Below, piece by piece: positions 21,051 through 34,506 of a DNA stretch of 64,000 nt. The notes below the pieces were generated by a model. The model did not search any database, was not told the origin of the DNA, and worked only from the letters and a program-made list of their open reading frames with translations. Numbering within the stretch: position 1 is the stretch's first letter; each line of letters begins with the position of its first letter. Made by a program: the position numbers and the translations under genes. The DNA is from Pseudomonas sp. L5B5 (GTDB lineage: Bacteria; Pseudomonadota; Gammaproteobacteria; Pseudomonadales; Pseudomonadaceae): the NCBI RefSeq assembly GCF_020520285.1, contig NZ_CP084742.1, positions 5,191,001 to 5,255,000 of the forward strand, written 5' to 3'.

Positions 21051-23969
21051 TCATTCGCTGTCCAGGTGCATCGACGTGATGACGTTGCCGTTGCTTTCGG
21101 CCTGACCCAGGTTGGCATCGATGAAGTAGACCCGGTCGTCGGCCAGTTGACCTTTGTCTACCAGGAAGTCCTTGATGCTGCTGGCCCGTTCCTGGCCCAG
21201 TTGGCGCAGCAACACTTCGCTGGCCCCCCAGAACTTGATCAAGCCCTCGCGCAGTTTGGCGCTACGTTCGTCGCGGCCGAGCTCATTCCATTCTGCCGGT
21301 GGCTGCTGCTTCAGGCGGGTGCGGTAGATGCCTTCCAGCAATGGCGCCTTCTCATCATCGGGCACCTTCAGCAGTGAAGCCTGGGCCGGGACCTTGTCGC
21401 CACGGCGCTGGAGGATCTTGTAGTAGTTGTACTGGTACTCACGCTCCAGGCGCTGCTCGGCAATCAACGGGCCGTCGCTGCTCTGGGCGCTGGTGCCTTC
21501 GATCTCCAGGCGCAGGGTCGGGCGCTCCTGAAGGGCTTTAGCCAGGGTGGTCAGGGACGATTCGGACTCCTTGTTCAGTTCGCTGGAGCCGGGGGCGAAG
21601 CTCACGCTGCCGAGGTCTTGCGAACCACCGCCGGTGATCAGGCCACCGATGAACTTGAATGGTGCCTGGGCCGCACGCAGTACCAGGTTGCGCAGGGTCT
21701 GCCAGACGATCGGCATGACGCTGAACTGTGGATTGTTCAGGTCGCCGGAGATTGGCAGCTCGATGGAGATCTTGCCGTCGGTGTCCTTGAGCAGGGCGAC
21801 TGCCAGGCGGATTGGCAGGTCCACGGCGTCCGGGCTGTCGACCTTTTCCCCCAGCTGCAATTGTTCGACCACCAGCTTGTTCTCGGCCTTGAGCTGGCCT
21901 TTGGTGATCATGTAGTGCAGATCGAGGTTGAGCCGGCCCTTGCGGATGCGAAAGCCTGCGAACTTGCCGGAGTAGGGGGTCAGGGTGGTCAGCTCCACCC
22001 GCTTGAAGCTGGTGGCGATATCCAGAGCTGACATCGGGTCGAAAGGATTGACGCTGCCCTTGATGGTCACCGGAGCATAACGATCGACCTTGCCCTTGAC
22101 GTCGACGTCCGCCGGCTTGGCCTGGCGGCTGTCGATGGTACCGATGCGGCCGTTGAGCTGCTGGACCGCCGTGGCGAAGTTGGGGGTCAGGGTCAGGTCG
22201 GCGAAGTTCGCCGAACCATCATTGATGGCGATTTCGCCGATGTGAATGCCCAGTGGCTTGCTGGAACTGGCGGCCGGTTTCGCCGTGGACTTGCCGGCAC
22301 TGCTTGCCGGCTGCGGGATCAGCAGGTCATCGACGTTGGTGGTGCGGTCATCGTTGATGATGAAACGGGCATAGGGCTGCATCAGGTTGATGCGGTTGAT
22401 GCTCAGGCTGTCGCCATGCTGGTAGTTCAGGCCCTCGACCACCACTTGCTTCCATTTCACGAAGTCGCGGGTCTTGAGGGTATCCAGGGTGTGCAACTGA
22501 TCGACGTTGGCCCGCCCCGTGATGCTGAAGGCCAGTGGCTCGACTTTCTTGAGGTCCACTGCCAGGTCGCTGCCGAGCATGCCGCTGCGCAGCTCCAGGC
22601 GGATGAAGGGGCTGATATAGGACTGGGCGACCCGCAGATCGATGTCCTTGGTCTGCACCTTCAGCTTGGCGGTGATGGGGTTGAGGTTGACCTCGCCGCT
22701 GGCATTGATCCGGCCTTGCTTGCCCAGGCCGCTATCGAGCTTGAGCGTGAAGGGCGACTGGTTGAGGCTGTCGAAATTCTTCAGGTCCAGGTTCAGTGGT
22801 CCCAGCTCCAGGGCTACTGCCGGCTTGACCTGGCGATCGGCCAGATGCACCTGGTAGTTGCGCAACTCGACGTCCTTGAGCAGTACCTGCCAGGGCTTGC
22901 TTGGCGTCGTCGGTTCCTTGGGGGTGTCGGCGGTGGCGGGCTCAGGCTTGGGGGCTGGCTTGGCGGGCTGGCTGGCGAACAATTTCTGCCAGTCCAGCTG
23001 GCCATCGGCTTCGCGGGCGGCCCAGGTCTCCAGCTTCTGGCTGCTGATCTTGCCCACTATCACTTGCTGCTTGGCCAGGTCCACCGTGGTGTCCCTGACA
23101 TCCAGGCGCTCCAGGCGCGCCAGCGGGCGTCCATCCGGCGCCTTGATGGCGAATGGCGCGATGCTGACCGAGGCCTTGTCCAGCAGCAGTTCGGTGCCGT
23201 TGGCCAGGCTGAACTTGTAGTGGGTGTCGAGGTTCACCAGGCCTTCTTCCAGCACCAGCGGCACGGCATCGCGCACATAGGGCCACCAGGCTTTCATCTT
23301 GCCGTCGGTGACCTTCAACGTGCCTTCGGAGGCCAGCGGGCTCACGCTGAAGTTGCCACTCCAGTCGATCTGTCCACCTTCGGGGCCGGTGGCAACCAGG
23401 GTCATGTCGGCGCTATCGTCCGGCAGGGTGCTGAGGTTCTTCAGTTCAAATTCGAGTTTGTCGTAGAGGAACTCGATGGGTTCGCTGGGGCGCAGGTCCT
23501 GGAAGTGCACATAGCCGCCAGCCAGCTTGATCCGTTCGATACGCACTGGAAACGGCTTGGCATCGGGGTCGCTGGGCGTCGGCTCGCTGGCCGGCAGCTT
23601 GAACAGGCCCAGGAGGTTGAGCTTGCCTTCCTTGTCGAACAGGATCTCGGTCTTGGGGCGATCCAGCTCGACGTCCGCCAGGTGCAGGGCGCGGGTCCAC
23701 AGGCTGTCCAGTTGCAGGTTGGCATAGAGCCGATCGAAGGCCACCTGCTCCTTGCCCGGTTCGCCGACGCTCAGGCCCCAGACGGTCACCTCGAGGCTGA
23801 AGGGGTTGAGTTCGATACGCTGGATATGGGCTGGGGTGGTGGCGTAGTTGGCCAATTGCTGGTTGGCCACTCGCAGGGCGATGCCCGGCAGAATCAGGAA
23901 GCCCAGCAGACTGTAAAGGGCGAGAACGGTCAACAAGGCGCCGGTAGCGCGAATCAATCCTTTGGTCAT
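21051..23969 (-). CDS. Giant AsmA-like DUF748 envelope protein
   Basis: About 972 residues: one N-terminal membrane helix (LLTVLALYSLLGFLILPGIAL), then a very long beta-rich periplasmic region built of AsmA-like repeats, a Pro/Ala/Lys-rich linker near residue 340, and a C-terminal OmpA-like stretch (SVSFAPGSSELNKESE ... LRLEIEG). DUF748 proteins belong to the AsmA/Tam-type group thought to bridge the periplasm, some in lipid transport. Function of this member is unproven. ATG codons at 23969 and 23981 are both possible; neither has a clear ribosome site, and the inner one is used here. Confidence 0.82.
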   Translation of the reverse strand: MTKGLIRATGALLTVLALYSLLGFLILPGIALRVANQQLANYATTPAHIQRIELNPFSLEVTVWGLSVGEPGKEQVAFDRLYANLQLDSLWTRALHLADVELDRPKTEILFDKEGKLNLLGLFKLPASEPTPSDPDAKPFPVRIERIKLAGGYVHFQDLRPSEPIEFLYDKLEFELKNLSTLPDDSADMTLVATGPEGGQIDWSGNFSVSPLASEGTLKVTDGKMKAWWPYVRDAVPLVLEEGLVNLDTHYKFSLANGTELLLDKASVSIAPFAIKAPDGRPLARLERLDVRDTTVDLAKQQVIVGKISSQKLETWAAREADGQLDWQKLFASQPAKPAPKPEPATADTPKEPTTPSKPWQVLLKDVELRNYQVHLADRQVKPAVALELGPLNLDLKNFDSLNQSPFTLKLDSGLGKQGRINASGEVNLNPITAKLKVQTKDIDLRVAQSYISPFIRLELRSGMLGSDLAVDLKKVEPLAFSITGRANVDQLHTLDTLKTRDFVKWKQVVVEGLNYQHGDSLSINRINLMQPYARFIINDDRTTNVDDLLIPQPASSAGKSTAKPAASSSKPLGIHIGEIAINDGSANFADLTLTPNFATAVQQLNGRIGTIDSRQAKPADVDVKGKVDRYAPVTIKGSVNPFDPMSALDIATSFKRVELTTLTPYSGKFAGFRIRKGRLNLDLHYMITKGQLKAENKLVVEQLQLGEKVDSPDAVDLPIRLAVALLKDTDGKISIELPISGDLNNPQFSVMPIVWQTLRNLVLRAAQAPFKFIGGLITGGGSQDLGSVSFAPGSSELNKESESSLTTLAKALQERPTLRLEIEGTSAQSSDGPLIAEQRLEREYQYNYYKILQRRGDKVPAQASLLKVPDDEKAPLLEGIYRTRLKQQPPAEWNELGRDERSAKLREGLIKFWGASEVLLRQLGQERASSIKDFLVDKGQLADDRVYFIDANLGQAESNGNVITSMHLDSE

Positions 23970-24073
23970 GCGAGGCTTCATCTTTTGAATCAAATGTGCC
24001 TTGGAGTATGGCACGCGTTTACGGTTCCGAAACCACCCCGATTTTCAGGATTGTTCAGATTTGGCGGGATTGA

Positions 24074-25090
24074 TCAGAGTTGCAGGATCAGGGTCTTCAG
24101 GGGCGGCTGGCCGTCCAGGGACGGGAAATCCGCAGCGGGTTTGAGCACCTGGCAATCGCGTACCGGGCGCCCGGCTTTCTCGGCGCAGCGCAGCACCTGT
24201 TCGCGCCAGTCTTGCATCGAGACCTTGGCCAGGTTGTTACAGCAGATCAGTACCCCGTCTTCGGCTGTCGCCAGCAGGGCCGGCTTCAGCAGGCTCTGGT
24301 AGTCGCGCAGCAGATCGACGGTGCCGAAGGCACTCTTGGCCCAGGCGGGCGGGTCCAGCAGCACCAGGTCGTACTGGCGCTGTTCCAGGCGCGGGTAGCT
24401 GGGGAGTTTCTGGCCCCGCCGCTGGGTGATGGGCAGGCCCGCCAGTTGGCGAATCGCCGGAAAGTAGTCCGATTGCACGAACTGCATCGCAGGCAGGTGC
24501 GGGTTGAGCTGGCCGTTTTCCCGACCGACCGCGAGATTGCCTTCGGCGAAGTCCAGGTTGCACACCTCACGGGCGCCTCCAGCTGCCGCGCAGAGGCCGA
24601 CACCGCAGGTATAGGCGAAGAGGTTGAGCACGCTCTTGCCGGCACTGTGTTGCTTGACCCAGCCCCTCGCGTTGCGCAGGTCGAGAAACAGCAGGGGGTC
24701 CTGTCCGGCATGGCGCCCGCGGACCCGATAGTTCAGGCCCCACTCATGGCCGACGAGATCTTCCAGGGCAGCGTCCTGGGCGCGGTACACCGAGTCTTCG
24801 CGGGCGATGCGCGAGTTGCCGCGAGAACGATCGTTGTAGACCAGCAGGGTAGACAGGTTCAGTTGCTGATCGACGATCTCGTGCAATTGCCGCAATGCAT
24901 CGAGCTCCAGTGGCTGGTGAAAGCTCTGCACCAGCAATTGCGGGCCGTAGCGGTCGATGGTCAGGCCGCTGGCGCCTTCCTGGCTGCCATGGAACAGGCG
25001 GTAGCAATCGGTGCCTTGCTGGTGCAGTTCGGCGAGCAGGCCCTGGCGGTGATCGAGGGCGGCGCGCAGCGCCTGATTCAAGGAAGACAT
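24074..25090 (-). CDS. Class I SAM-dependent rRNA methyltransferase (RlmI/RlmK-like)
   Basis: 338 residues. An N-terminal RNA-contact region (about 1-135, FHGSQEGASGLTIDRYG) resembles the central part of RlmI, and the C-terminal Rossmann domain has the SAM motif VLNLFAYTCGVG and the catalytic motif LDPPAWAKS. The family methylates 23S rRNA. It lacks the leading PUA domain of RlmI, so the exact target base cannot be named. It is about 60 bp downstream of the DUF748 gene start and on the same strand; a repeat-rich gap follows on its 5' side. Confidence 0.82.
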   Translation of the reverse strand: MSSLNQALRAALDHRQGLLAELHQQGTDCYRLFHGSQEGASGLTIDRYGPQLLVQSFHQPLELDALRQLHEIVDQQLNLSTLLVYNDRSRGNSRIAREDSVYRAQDAALEDLVGHEWGLNYRVRGRHAGQDPLLFLDLRNARGWVKQHSAGKSVLNLFAYTCGVGLCAAAGGAREVCNLDFAEGNLAVGRENGQLNPHLPAMQFVQSDYFPAIRQLAGLPITQRRGQKLPSYPRLEQRQYDLVLLDPPAWAKSAFGTVDLLRDYQSLLKPALLATAEDGVLICCNNLAKVSMQDWREQVLRCAEKAGRPVRDCQVLKPAADFPSLDGQPPLKTLILQL

Positions 25091-25165
25091 GCGAGCGCCT
25101 TGCGAATGATTGGGCGGGGCAGTTTACCAGCTTCGTTTGGTGCTTGTAGGCGAGGTGCGCTTGTC

Positions 25166-25271
25166 TGTAGGAGCGAGGCTTGCCTGCGATCAATCGTCAA
25201 CGAAGACGCGCTGTGCCTGATGCACTGCGCTGTAACGACGTGTATCTCGCGGGCAAGCCTCGCTCCTATAG
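25166..25271. repeat. Paired REP sequences (REPIN-type)
   Basis: Two inverted copies of a REP-like sequence: tgtaggagcgaggcttgcc at 25166-25184 and its inverted form ggcaagcctcgctcctata ending at 25270, with about 70 bases between. This is the Pseudomonas REP core (GTAGGAGCGAG-CTTGC). It lies in the 203-bp gap between the convergent-ended thiolase gene and the 5' end of the methyltransferase gene; no gene is seen in the gap. Confidence 0.8.
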
Positions 25272-25293
25272 ATGTACGGGGAGATGTACGGGG

Positions 25294-26472
<1,179 letters not shown>

Positions 26473-26617
26473 GGTGGGGTCCTCACATTCGGTGGCTGGA
26501 GCCTGGAGCGGGCTCGGCGAGTCCATCGTGCAGGCGCTGAAAATCATGGTTGCACACAACCTCGGGAGGCGGCCAATCGCGAACCGGCCGGTCGTGTTGT
26601 GCTTTGGCAGTCGCTTT

Positions 26618-27484
26618 CTACAGGCCCATGCGCCGCCTCGCCCGGTGGGCCGAACTGTCACGTACCGCCCAGCGCAGCATCGGCGCGCTGCGCTTGACGC
26701 TTGCGCGGATCAACTGGCGTTGCAGCGGGGGCTGCTCGACCCCCAGCAGGCCGCTGGCCCAGTCTGGCAGCAGGTCGATCCCTGCTTGCATCATCAACGA
26801 CCCGAAGGGCCTGGCCAGGCGGCTGGGGGCCGGGGCGGCCTGCAGCAGGCGCAGCACTTCACGGCTGCGCTGGTCGCACAGCAGCTGCGGGCGCATGGCT
26901 TTCAGGTAATCGGCCACTGCCTGTCGCGAACGGGGCACGTCCCGGGCGCCCAGCCGTTCAGCCACCAGGGCGACTTCATCGTAATAGCGGTCCTGGTCCT
27001 CGCCTGACAGTTGGGGGTTGAGGTAGCGCAGGTGGGCGGCCAGGAAGCTGCTGACCTCGGCCACATGCACCCAGGTCAGCAGGTCCGGATCGCTGGCGGC
27101 ATAAGGCCGGCCATCGGGGGCGGTGCCGGTGATGTGCAGGTGGATACCTCGAACCTTTTCGATCAGCCACTGAGCGTCCTGGCGCGAGCCGAAGGTCGTA
27201 CCGGAAATGAACTGCCCCGTTCGGCGCAGGCGGCCGAGCAGGTCCTGGCGAAAGTTGGAGTGGTCCCAGACTCCAGCCAGGGCCAGGGGGTGCAGGGCCT
27301 GCAGCAACAGGGCGCTGATGCCGCCGATCAGCATGCTGCTGAAATCGGCGTGCACCTGCCAGCAGACGGCCCCGGGGCCGAACAGGCCGGGGTCGCCCTT
27401 GGGGTTTTCCAGGTCGAGCTGGCCCAGGGACAAGCCGGTCAGGCTCATGACCTGGCTTTCGATACGGCTGCGAATGAATTCCAT
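26618..27484 (-). CDS. MpaB / rubber-oxygenase family (DUF2236) protein
   Basis: A 288-residue member of the oxygenase MpaB / latex-clearing protein superfamily, whose characterised members are b-type heme enzymes. Conserved histidines lie in [15 protein letters not shown] and in TWVHVAEV, as in DUF2236 proteins. No signal peptide. Substrate unknown. It is downstream of acetyl-CoA synthetase but separated from it by a terminator. Enzyme activity is inferred only from the family. Confidence 0.78.
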   Translation of the reverse strand: MEFIRSRIESQVMSLTGLSLGQLDLENPKGDPGLFGPGAVCWQVHADFSSMLIGGISALLLQALHPLALAGVWDHSNFRQDLLGRLRRTGQFISGTTFGSRQDAQWLIEKVRGIHLHITGTAPDGRPYAASDPDLLTWVHVAEVSSFLAAHLRYLNPQLSGEDQDRYYDEVALVAERLGARDVPRSRQAVADYLKAMRPQLLCDQRSREVLRLLQAAPAPSRLARPFGSLMMQAGIDLLPDWASGLLGVEQPPLQRQLIRASVKRSAPMLRWAVRDSSAHRARRRMGL

Positions 27485-27508
27485 GACGACTCGCTATGGA
27501 TAGGGAAA

Positions 27509-27530
27509 CAAAGGCGCGGCCAGGGCCGCG
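27509..27530 (-). terminator. Terminator of acetyl-CoA synthetase gene
   Basis: On the minus strand GCGCGGCC and GGCCGCGC form an 8-bp stem with a two-base loop, followed by CTTTGTTT, just after the acs stop codon. Confidence 0.75.
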
Positions 27531-27536
27531 CTGGCC

Positions 27537-29474
<1,938 letters not shown>

Positions 29475-29555
29475 GACGGATCCTCATGCTTGCTTGGCGA
29501 CAAGGCTTAAGGGTGCGCGCATGTGAGGGGAAGGATCAAGGGCGAAGGCCCGAAC

Positions 29556-29577
29556 GGGGGCCGGCAAGCCGGCCCCC
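29556..29577 (-). terminator. GC-rich hairpin after pgi
   Basis: Perfect 10-bp arms gggggccggc and gccggccccc with a two-base loop, 12 bp after the pgi stop. There is no T run, so it may be a stabilising 3' end or a factor-dependent terminator. Confidence 0.6.
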
Positions 29578-29588
29578 GGGGAGGCAGG

Positions 29589-31253
29589 TCAGCCGCGATG
29601 GCGACCGCGGAAGTAGTTGATCAGGCCCTGGGTCGAAGCATCGTCGGCCAGGGTTTCGTCGCTGCCCACCAGGCGGTTGTAGACGCCCTTGCCCAGCTCC
29701 TTGCCCAGTTCCACGCCCCACTGGTCGAAGGCGTTGATGCCCCAGATCACGCTCTGTACAAAGACCTTGTGCTCGTAGAGCGCCACCAGCGCACCGAGGC
29801 GTCGCGGGCTGATGCGCTCGACCACCAGAGTGTTGCTCGGACGGTTGCCGGGGATCACCTTGTGCGGCGCCAGTCGTTGCACCTCGGCTTCGCTCAGACC
29901 CTTGTCGCGCAGTTCGCTCTCGGCTTCGACGCGGGTCTTGCCCAGCATCAGCGCCTGGCTCTGGGACAGGCAGTTGGCGTACAGCCACTGGTGGTGGTCG
30001 GCCACCGGGTTGAAGCTGACGATCGGCACGATGAAGTCGGCCGGGATCAGCTGGGTGCCCTGGTGCAGCAACTGGTGGTAGGCATGCTGGCCGTTGCAGC
30101 CCACGCCACCCCAGATCACCGGACCGGTATCGGTATTCACGGGGGTGCCATCCTGGCGCACGCTCTTGCCGTTGGACTCCATGTCCAGCTGCTGCAGGTG
30201 CTTGGTGATGTTGCGCAGGTAGTGGTCGTACGGCAGGATCGCGTGGCTCTGAGCGCCCCAGAAGTTGCCGTACCACACACCCAGCAGGGCCAGCAGCACC
30301 GGCATGTTCTGTTCGAACGGAGCGCTCTGGAAGTGCTGGTCCATGGTGTAGGCGCCGGACAGCAGTTCCTTGAAGTTGGACATGCCGATGGCCAGGGCGA
30401 TCGGCAGGCCGATGGCGGACCACAGCGAGTAGCGTCCTCCGACCCAATCCCACATCGGGAAGATGTTCTCTTCACGGATGCCGAAGGCCACGGCGGCGGC
30501 ATTGTTGCTCGACACCGCGATGAAGTGGCGATGCAGCTCGGCCTCGGAACCGCCCTGGGCGAGGTACCAGGCGCGCGCGGCCTGGGCGTTCTTCAGGGTT
30601 TCGAGGGTGTTGAAGGACTTGGAGGAAACGATGAACAGCGTGGTTTCCGCACGGATCTTCGCCGAAAGCTCATGGAATTCACTGCCGTCGATGTTGGCCA
30701 GGTAGTGGCAGCGCACACCTTTGTGGGTGTAGGACAGCAGTGCTTCGGACACCAGTTCCGGGCCGAGGAAGGAGCCGCCGATGCCGATGTTCACCACGTC
30801 GGTGATGGGCTTCTCGGTGTAACCGCGCCACAGGCCATCATGGATGCGGCCCACCAGCTCGGTGATCTGGTTCAGGACCTTGTGCACTTCCGGCATGACA
30901 TTAACGCCATTGACCGACAGCTTGTCGCCCACCGGGCGGCGCAGTGCAGTGTGCAGGGCCGGGCGCCCCTCGGAGGCGTTGACCAGTTCGCCGGTCATCA
31001 TCGACTTGATCGCATCGGCCAGCCCGACCTCCTTCGCCAGGTTCACCAGCAGATCGCGAGTCTGCGGGGTGATCAGGTTCTTGGAGTAATCGAGAAACAG
31101 TCCGCAGCTGCTCAGGGTGAATTGGCTGAAGCGCTGTGGATCGGCATTGAATGCCTCGCGCATGCTGAAGTCCTGCATGGCCTGGCGGTGCTCTTGCAAC
31201 GCTTGCCAGGCGGGCAGAGCGGTAACGTCGTGAGGAGTGCGGTAGTACGCCAT
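29589..31253 (-). CDS. pgi: Glucose-6-phosphate isomerase
   Basis: 554 residues; interconverts glucose-6-P and fructose-6-P. Signatures: [24 protein letters not shown], the PGI motif with catalytic Glu ([12 protein letters not shown]), and the C-terminal [11 protein letters not shown]. The ATG at 31253 begins [16 protein letters not shown]; the frame upstream is leader sequence. In pseudomonads lacking 6-phosphofructokinase it serves gluconeogenesis and the Entner-Doudoroff cycle. It follows panD on the same strand with a 235-bp gap that I judge to hold its promoter; no gene is seen there. Confidence 0.97.
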   Translation of the reverse strand: MAYYRTPHDVTALPAWQALQEHRQAMQDFSMREAFNADPQRFSQFTLSSCGLFLDYSKNLITPQTRDLLVNLAKEVGLADAIKSMMTGELVNASEGRPALHTALRRPVGDKLSVNGVNVMPEVHKVLNQITELVGRIHDGLWRGYTEKPITDVVNIGIGGSFLGPELVSEALLSYTHKGVRCHYLANIDGSEFHELSAKIRAETTLFIVSSKSFNTLETLKNAQAARAWYLAQGGSEAELHRHFIAVSSNNAAAVAFGIREENIFPMWDWVGGRYSLWSAIGLPIALAIGMSNFKELLSGAYTMDQHFQSAPFEQNMPVLLALLGVWYGNFWGAQSHAILPYDHYLRNITKHLQQLDMESNGKSVRQDGTPVNTDTGPVIWGGVGCNGQHAYHQLLHQGTQLIPADFIVPIVSFNPVADHHQWLYANCLSQSQALMLGKTRVEAESELRDKGLSEAEVQRLAPHKVIPGNRPSNTLVVERISPRRLGALVALYEHKVFVQSVIWGINAFDQWGVELGKELGKGVYNRLVGSDETLADDASTQGLINYFRGRHRG

Positions 31254-31488
31254 CGCTGCGATTTTCCTTTTGCTTGAACTGCCTTTTGGACACTGAAAGG
31301 CCCTGAACGTCCATCCGGGTTCACGAATTTCGTTCATTCAGCCCTGTGCTGATTCGATTAATCACCGGGGACGACAACAGTAACCCCGGCGTGCTGTTCT
31401 GTCTCGGCCTTCTGCGACTTGCCGTCGGTACTATTTAGTACTGGTCGGGCGACAGGGGCTTTCAGTGCAAATAAACGTGGACGCGGGC

Positions 31489-31869
31489 TCAGGCGACCTG
31501 GACCGGGATCGCATGGCTGGTGTGGCTCAGCTCGTTGCCGGGGGCCATGTACAACATGCGGGGCTTGAAGTTGAGCAATTCGGCTTCGCTGTAGTGAGCG
31601 TAGGCGCAGATGATCACCCGATCACCCACCTTGGCCTTGTGTGCGGCGGCGCCGTTCACCGAGATCATCCGCGAACCGGATTCGCCACGGATGGCGTAGG
31701 TGGTGAAGCGTTCACCGTTGTCGACGTTGTAGATCTGGATCTGCTCGTACTCGCGAATGCCGGAGAGGTCCAGCCAGTCGCCGTCGATGGCGCAGGAACC
31801 TTCGTAATCAAGCACGGCGTGGGTGACTTCTGCGCGATGCAGCTTGGCCTTGAGCATGATGGCGTGCAT
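31489..31869 (-). CDS. panD: Aspartate 1-decarboxylase PanD
   Basis: A 126-residue pyruvoyl enzyme that makes beta-alanine for pantothenate. The proenzyme cuts itself between Gly24 and Ser25 (YEGSCAI), leaving the pyruvoyl group on Ser25. Length is normal for the bacterial tetramer. It follows panB-panC on the same strand, completing the pathway segment. Confidence 0.97.
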   Translation of the reverse strand: MHAIMLKAKLHRAEVTHAVLDYEGSCAIDGDWLDLSGIREYEQIQIYNVDNGERFTTYAIRGESGSRMISVNGAAAHKAKVGDRVIICAYAHYSEAELLNFKPRMLYMAPGNELSHTSHAIPVQVA

Positions 31870-31973
31870 GGGATGTTACCTAGATGGGATCCACGAAAGG
31901 GGCCTGCAGTATTGGCTGCAGACCCCGGGCGGCGGCAGTTTGCCCGAAGGTTGGGGTTCGGGCAATCGGCTGG

Positions 31974-32834
31974 TCAGGCCGGAGCGTCGAGGTCCAGATG
32001 CAGGTTGTCGATCAACCGGGTAGTGCCCAGGTAGGCCGCCACCAGGATCACCAGATCTCGGTCCTCGGCAGCCGCCAGGCGCAGGTTGCGAGCATGGCGG
32101 ATTTCCAGGTAGTCCTGGCGCAGACCGGCGGCTTCGAGCTGCCGCTGCTGCTCGGCCAGCAGTTGGGGATAGTCGCGCTCACCGCTGCGGATAGACTCGG
32201 CGATCTGGTTCAGGACGCGATACAACACCGGAGCGATGGCCCGTTGTTCCTCGTTCAGGTAACCGTTGCGCGAGGACAGCGCCAGGCCGTCGGGGGCACG
32301 CACCGTCGGTTCACCGATGATCTGGATCGGCATGTTCAGGTCATGCACCAGGGCGCGAATGACCGCCAGCTGCTGGTAGTCCTTCTGGCCGAACACCGCG
32401 AGATCGGGTTGAACCATGTTGAACAGCTTGCTGACCACCGTGGCCACCCCTTCGAAATGCCCGGGGCGGCTGGCACCGCACAGACCTTCGGACAACTGGG
32501 GAACGCTGACCCGGGTCTGTCCGGCCATGCCGTCGGGGTACATCTCCTCGACAGTGGGAGCGAACAGCAGGTGGCAGCCGGCCTGGAGGAGTTTTTCCTG
32601 GTCGGCGGCCAGGGTGCGCGGGTACTTGTCCAGGTCTTCGCCAGCGCCGAACTGCAGCGGGTTGACGAAGATGCTGGCGACCACGAAGTCCACCCGCTGG
32701 GCGGCCTTGGCCACCAGCGCGGCGTGGCCGCTGTGCAAGTTGCCCATCGTCGGCACGAAGCCGATACGCTTGCCTTCGCTGCGAGCGCGGGCGACCGCGG
32801 CGCGCAGCTCTCGCACGGTTTTTACGGTATTCAT
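31974..32834 (-). CDS. panC: Pantothenate synthetase PanC
   Basis: 286 residues. It joins pantoate and beta-alanine using ATP. Motifs: [14 protein letters not shown] (nucleotidyl-transferase HIGH-like), [18 protein letters not shown] and LSSRNGYL (KMSKS-like). The ATG at 32834 overlaps the panB stop by four bases, showing translational coupling; the longer open frame upstream is panB read in another frame. Confidence 0.97.
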   Translation of the reverse strand: MNTVKTVRELRAAVARARSEGKRIGFVPTMGNLHSGHAALVAKAAQRVDFVVASIFVNPLQFGAGEDLDKYPRTLAADQEKLLQAGCHLLFAPTVEEMYPDGMAGQTRVSVPQLSEGLCGASRPGHFEGVATVVSKLFNMVQPDLAVFGQKDYQQLAVIRALVHDLNMPIQIIGEPTVRAPDGLALSSRNGYLNEEQRAIAPVLYRVLNQIAESIRSGERDYPQLLAEQQRQLEAAGLRQDYLEIRHARNLRLAAAEDRDLVILVAAYLGTTRLIDNLHLDLDAPA

Positions 32835-33631
32835 GCGCTGAACCCGTGTTCGGCACCGGGGAAGGTAACGGCTTTGACTTCTTGCACGTAGGCACCCAGC
32901 GCGGCCTGGATGCTGTCCTTGCCGGCCATGAAGTTCTTGACGAACTTGGGCGCACGTCCGGTGAGGGACAGGCCCAGCATGTCGTGGAGCACCAGCACCT
33001 GGCCATCGGTGGCACTGCCGGCACCGATGCCGATCACCGGGATCTTCACTGCCTGGGTGATTTCCGCTGCCAGCTCGCTGGGGACGCACTCGAGCAGCAG
33101 CATGGCCGCGCCTGCCTGCTCCAGGGCGATGGCATCCGCCCGCATCTGTCGTGCCTGGTTCTCGTTGCGACCCTGGACCTTGTAGCCGCCCAGCACGTTC
33201 ACGGTCTGTGGCGTCAGCCCCATGTGCACGCAGACTGGTACGCCCCGTTCGTTCAGCAGGCGGACCGATTCGGCCAGCCAGGCTGCGCCTTCGATCTTGA
33301 CCATGTGCGCCCCGGCTTGCATCAGCTGCGCCGAGCTGCTCAGTGCCTGTTCAGTGGTGCCGTAGGACATGAAAGACAGGTCCGCGAGGATCAGGGATCC
33401 GCTGTTGCCGCGCTTCACCGCGGCGACATGGTAGGCCATGTCGGCAGTGGTGACCGGCAATGTGCTGTCGTGCCCTTGCAGAACCATTCCCAGGGAGTCG
33501 CCGACCAGCAGGACTTCGACGCCGGCTTCGCAGCATGTGTGGGCGAAGGTGGCGTCATAGCAGGTCAGCATGGTGATTTTCTCACCTTTCTGCTTGAGGC
33601 TTTGCAGGGTGGTCAGAGTGATGTCTGGCAT
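32831..33631 (-). CDS. panB: 3-methyl-2-oxobutanoate hydroxymethyltransferase PanB
   Basis: 266 residues. It makes ketopantoate from 2-ketoisovalerate, drawn from the valine pathway (ilvC in this window). Motifs: [19 protein letters not shown] (metal-binding Asp), VKIEGA and [14 protein letters not shown]. The ATG at 33631 has GAGG nine bases upstream; an ATG 15 bases further lacks one. First gene of panB-panC. Confidence 0.97.
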   Translation of the reverse strand: MPDITLTTLQSLKQKGEKITMLTCYDATFAHTCCEAGVEVLLVGDSLGMVLQGHDSTLPVTTADMAYHVAAVKRGNSGSLILADLSFMSYGTTEQALSSSAQLMQAGAHMVKIEGAAWLAESVRLLNERGVPVCVHMGLTPQTVNVLGGYKVQGRNENQARQMRADAIALEQAGAAMLLLECVPSELAAEITQAVKIPVIGIGAGSATDGQVLVLHDMLGLSLTGRAPKFVKNFMAGKDSIQAALGAYVQEVKAVTFPGAEHGFSA

Positions 33632-34023
33632 GAAAGGGGTCCTCATTCAGGCGCTTTGGAAACTACTGCGAGTAACGCGCGTGATTCTTCGTTGTTCAGG
33701 CGCACGGTCTTTTGTCGTGCTTATACAGCCTGCTTCCAAGTGATTGAGACGATCCCGGGTACGCCCCTGGGGCGTTGTACACAGCACGCTGTGTGCGCAA
33801 GAGGCGGTGTTGTGCTGGCGGTTGATCCGCCGTTGCATGACTGCCTCTGCCTGGCGTTTCCTGGGGTCGCCGCGAACAAGCCTCGCTTGAATTGCGCCCT
33901 TTAACGCCGTGATGGCGGCAACGGGACGCCTATAGTCGTGAGGAGAACCCTGGAAGTCAATTAGATGTGTTACCGCATTGTTACGCCGACAGTGTTACCG
34001 CCGTTACTGATGCGTTTCAGCGG
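33632..34023. other. Gap between panB and folK
   Basis: About 390 bp without a supported gene. It should hold the panB promoter. The side next to folK carries four direct GTTAC repeats (33968-34008), listed separately. A 63-codon open frame on the minus strand shows no family features and is not called. Confidence 0.5.
33968..34008. repeat. Four direct TGTTAC(C)G-type repeats
   Basis: TGTTACCG at 33968, TGTTACG at 33979, TGTTACCG at 33993 and CGTTACTG at 34002, spaced 9-14 bases apart. The half-site is the same TGTTAC word seen upstream of crcZ in this window. Confidence 0.55.
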
Positions 34024-34503
34024 TCAGGCCAGGCGTTCCAGGCCGACAAATGGGCAGCCGGCGAGCAGTTCCTGCAGGCTGCGCCCATCGGCCAGGCACA
34101 TCCCGGCCGGGGCCAGTTCGGCCAGGGGGTAGAGGACAAAGGGGCGGGCCTGCATGTGGTAGTGCGGGACCTTGAGGCGCGGTTCGTCGATCAGTCGGTC
34201 GCCGAACAGCAGGATGTCCAGGTCCAGGGTTCGAGGCCCCCAGCGTTCGTGGCGTTCACGACCTTGCTGCTTCTCGATGGCTTGCAGCGCATCGAGCAAT
34301 TGCAGCGGCGCCAGGTCGCTGTCCAGCGCAGCTACGGCGTTGGTGAAGCGAGGCTGGCCGGGCAGGAGTGAATCACTCTGGTAGAACGCCGATACGCCGT
34401 GCAGCTGGCTTGCGGGCAGTTGCCGGAGTGCCTCGATGGCACTGCGCAGCTGCTCTTCGGGGCTTGCCAGGTTGCTGCCCAGGCCGATGTACACGCGCTC
34501 CAT
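34024..34503 (-). CDS. folK: HPPK: 6-hydroxymethyl-7,8-dihydropterin pyrophosphokinase
   Basis: 159 residues. Transfers pyrophosphate from ATP to the pterin in folate synthesis. It shows YIGLGSNL at the N-terminus, the HPPK signature RWGPRTLDLDILLFG with metal-binding Asp pair, and VPHYHMQARPFVLYPLAELAP. It lies three bases downstream of pcnB in the same operon, as in P. aeruginosa. Confidence 0.96.
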   Translation of the reverse strand: MERVYIGLGSNLASPEEQLRSAIEALRQLPASQLHGVSAFYQSDSLLPGQPRFTNAVAALDSDLAPLQLLDALQAIEKQQGRERHERWGPRTLDLDILLFGDRLIDEPRLKVPHYHMQARPFVLYPLAELAPAGMCLADGRSLQELLAGCPFVGLERLA

Positions 34504-34506
34504 CGG

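Noticed and set aside
22242..24302. 686-codon plus-strand frame antisense to the DUF748 gene
   Set aside because: Composition (Gly/Val/Gln/His-rich without family motifs) is that of an antisense shadow; the opposite strand has a clear envelope protein.
31974..33089. Longer N-terminus for panC (371 codons)
   Set aside because: The added residues are panB in another frame; the ATG at 32834 overlapping the panB stop gives the normal PanC start.
33647..33838. 63-codon minus-strand frame upstream of panB
   Set aside because: No ribosome site, no family resemblance, low-complexity Arg/His/Thr content; treated as promoter-region sequence.
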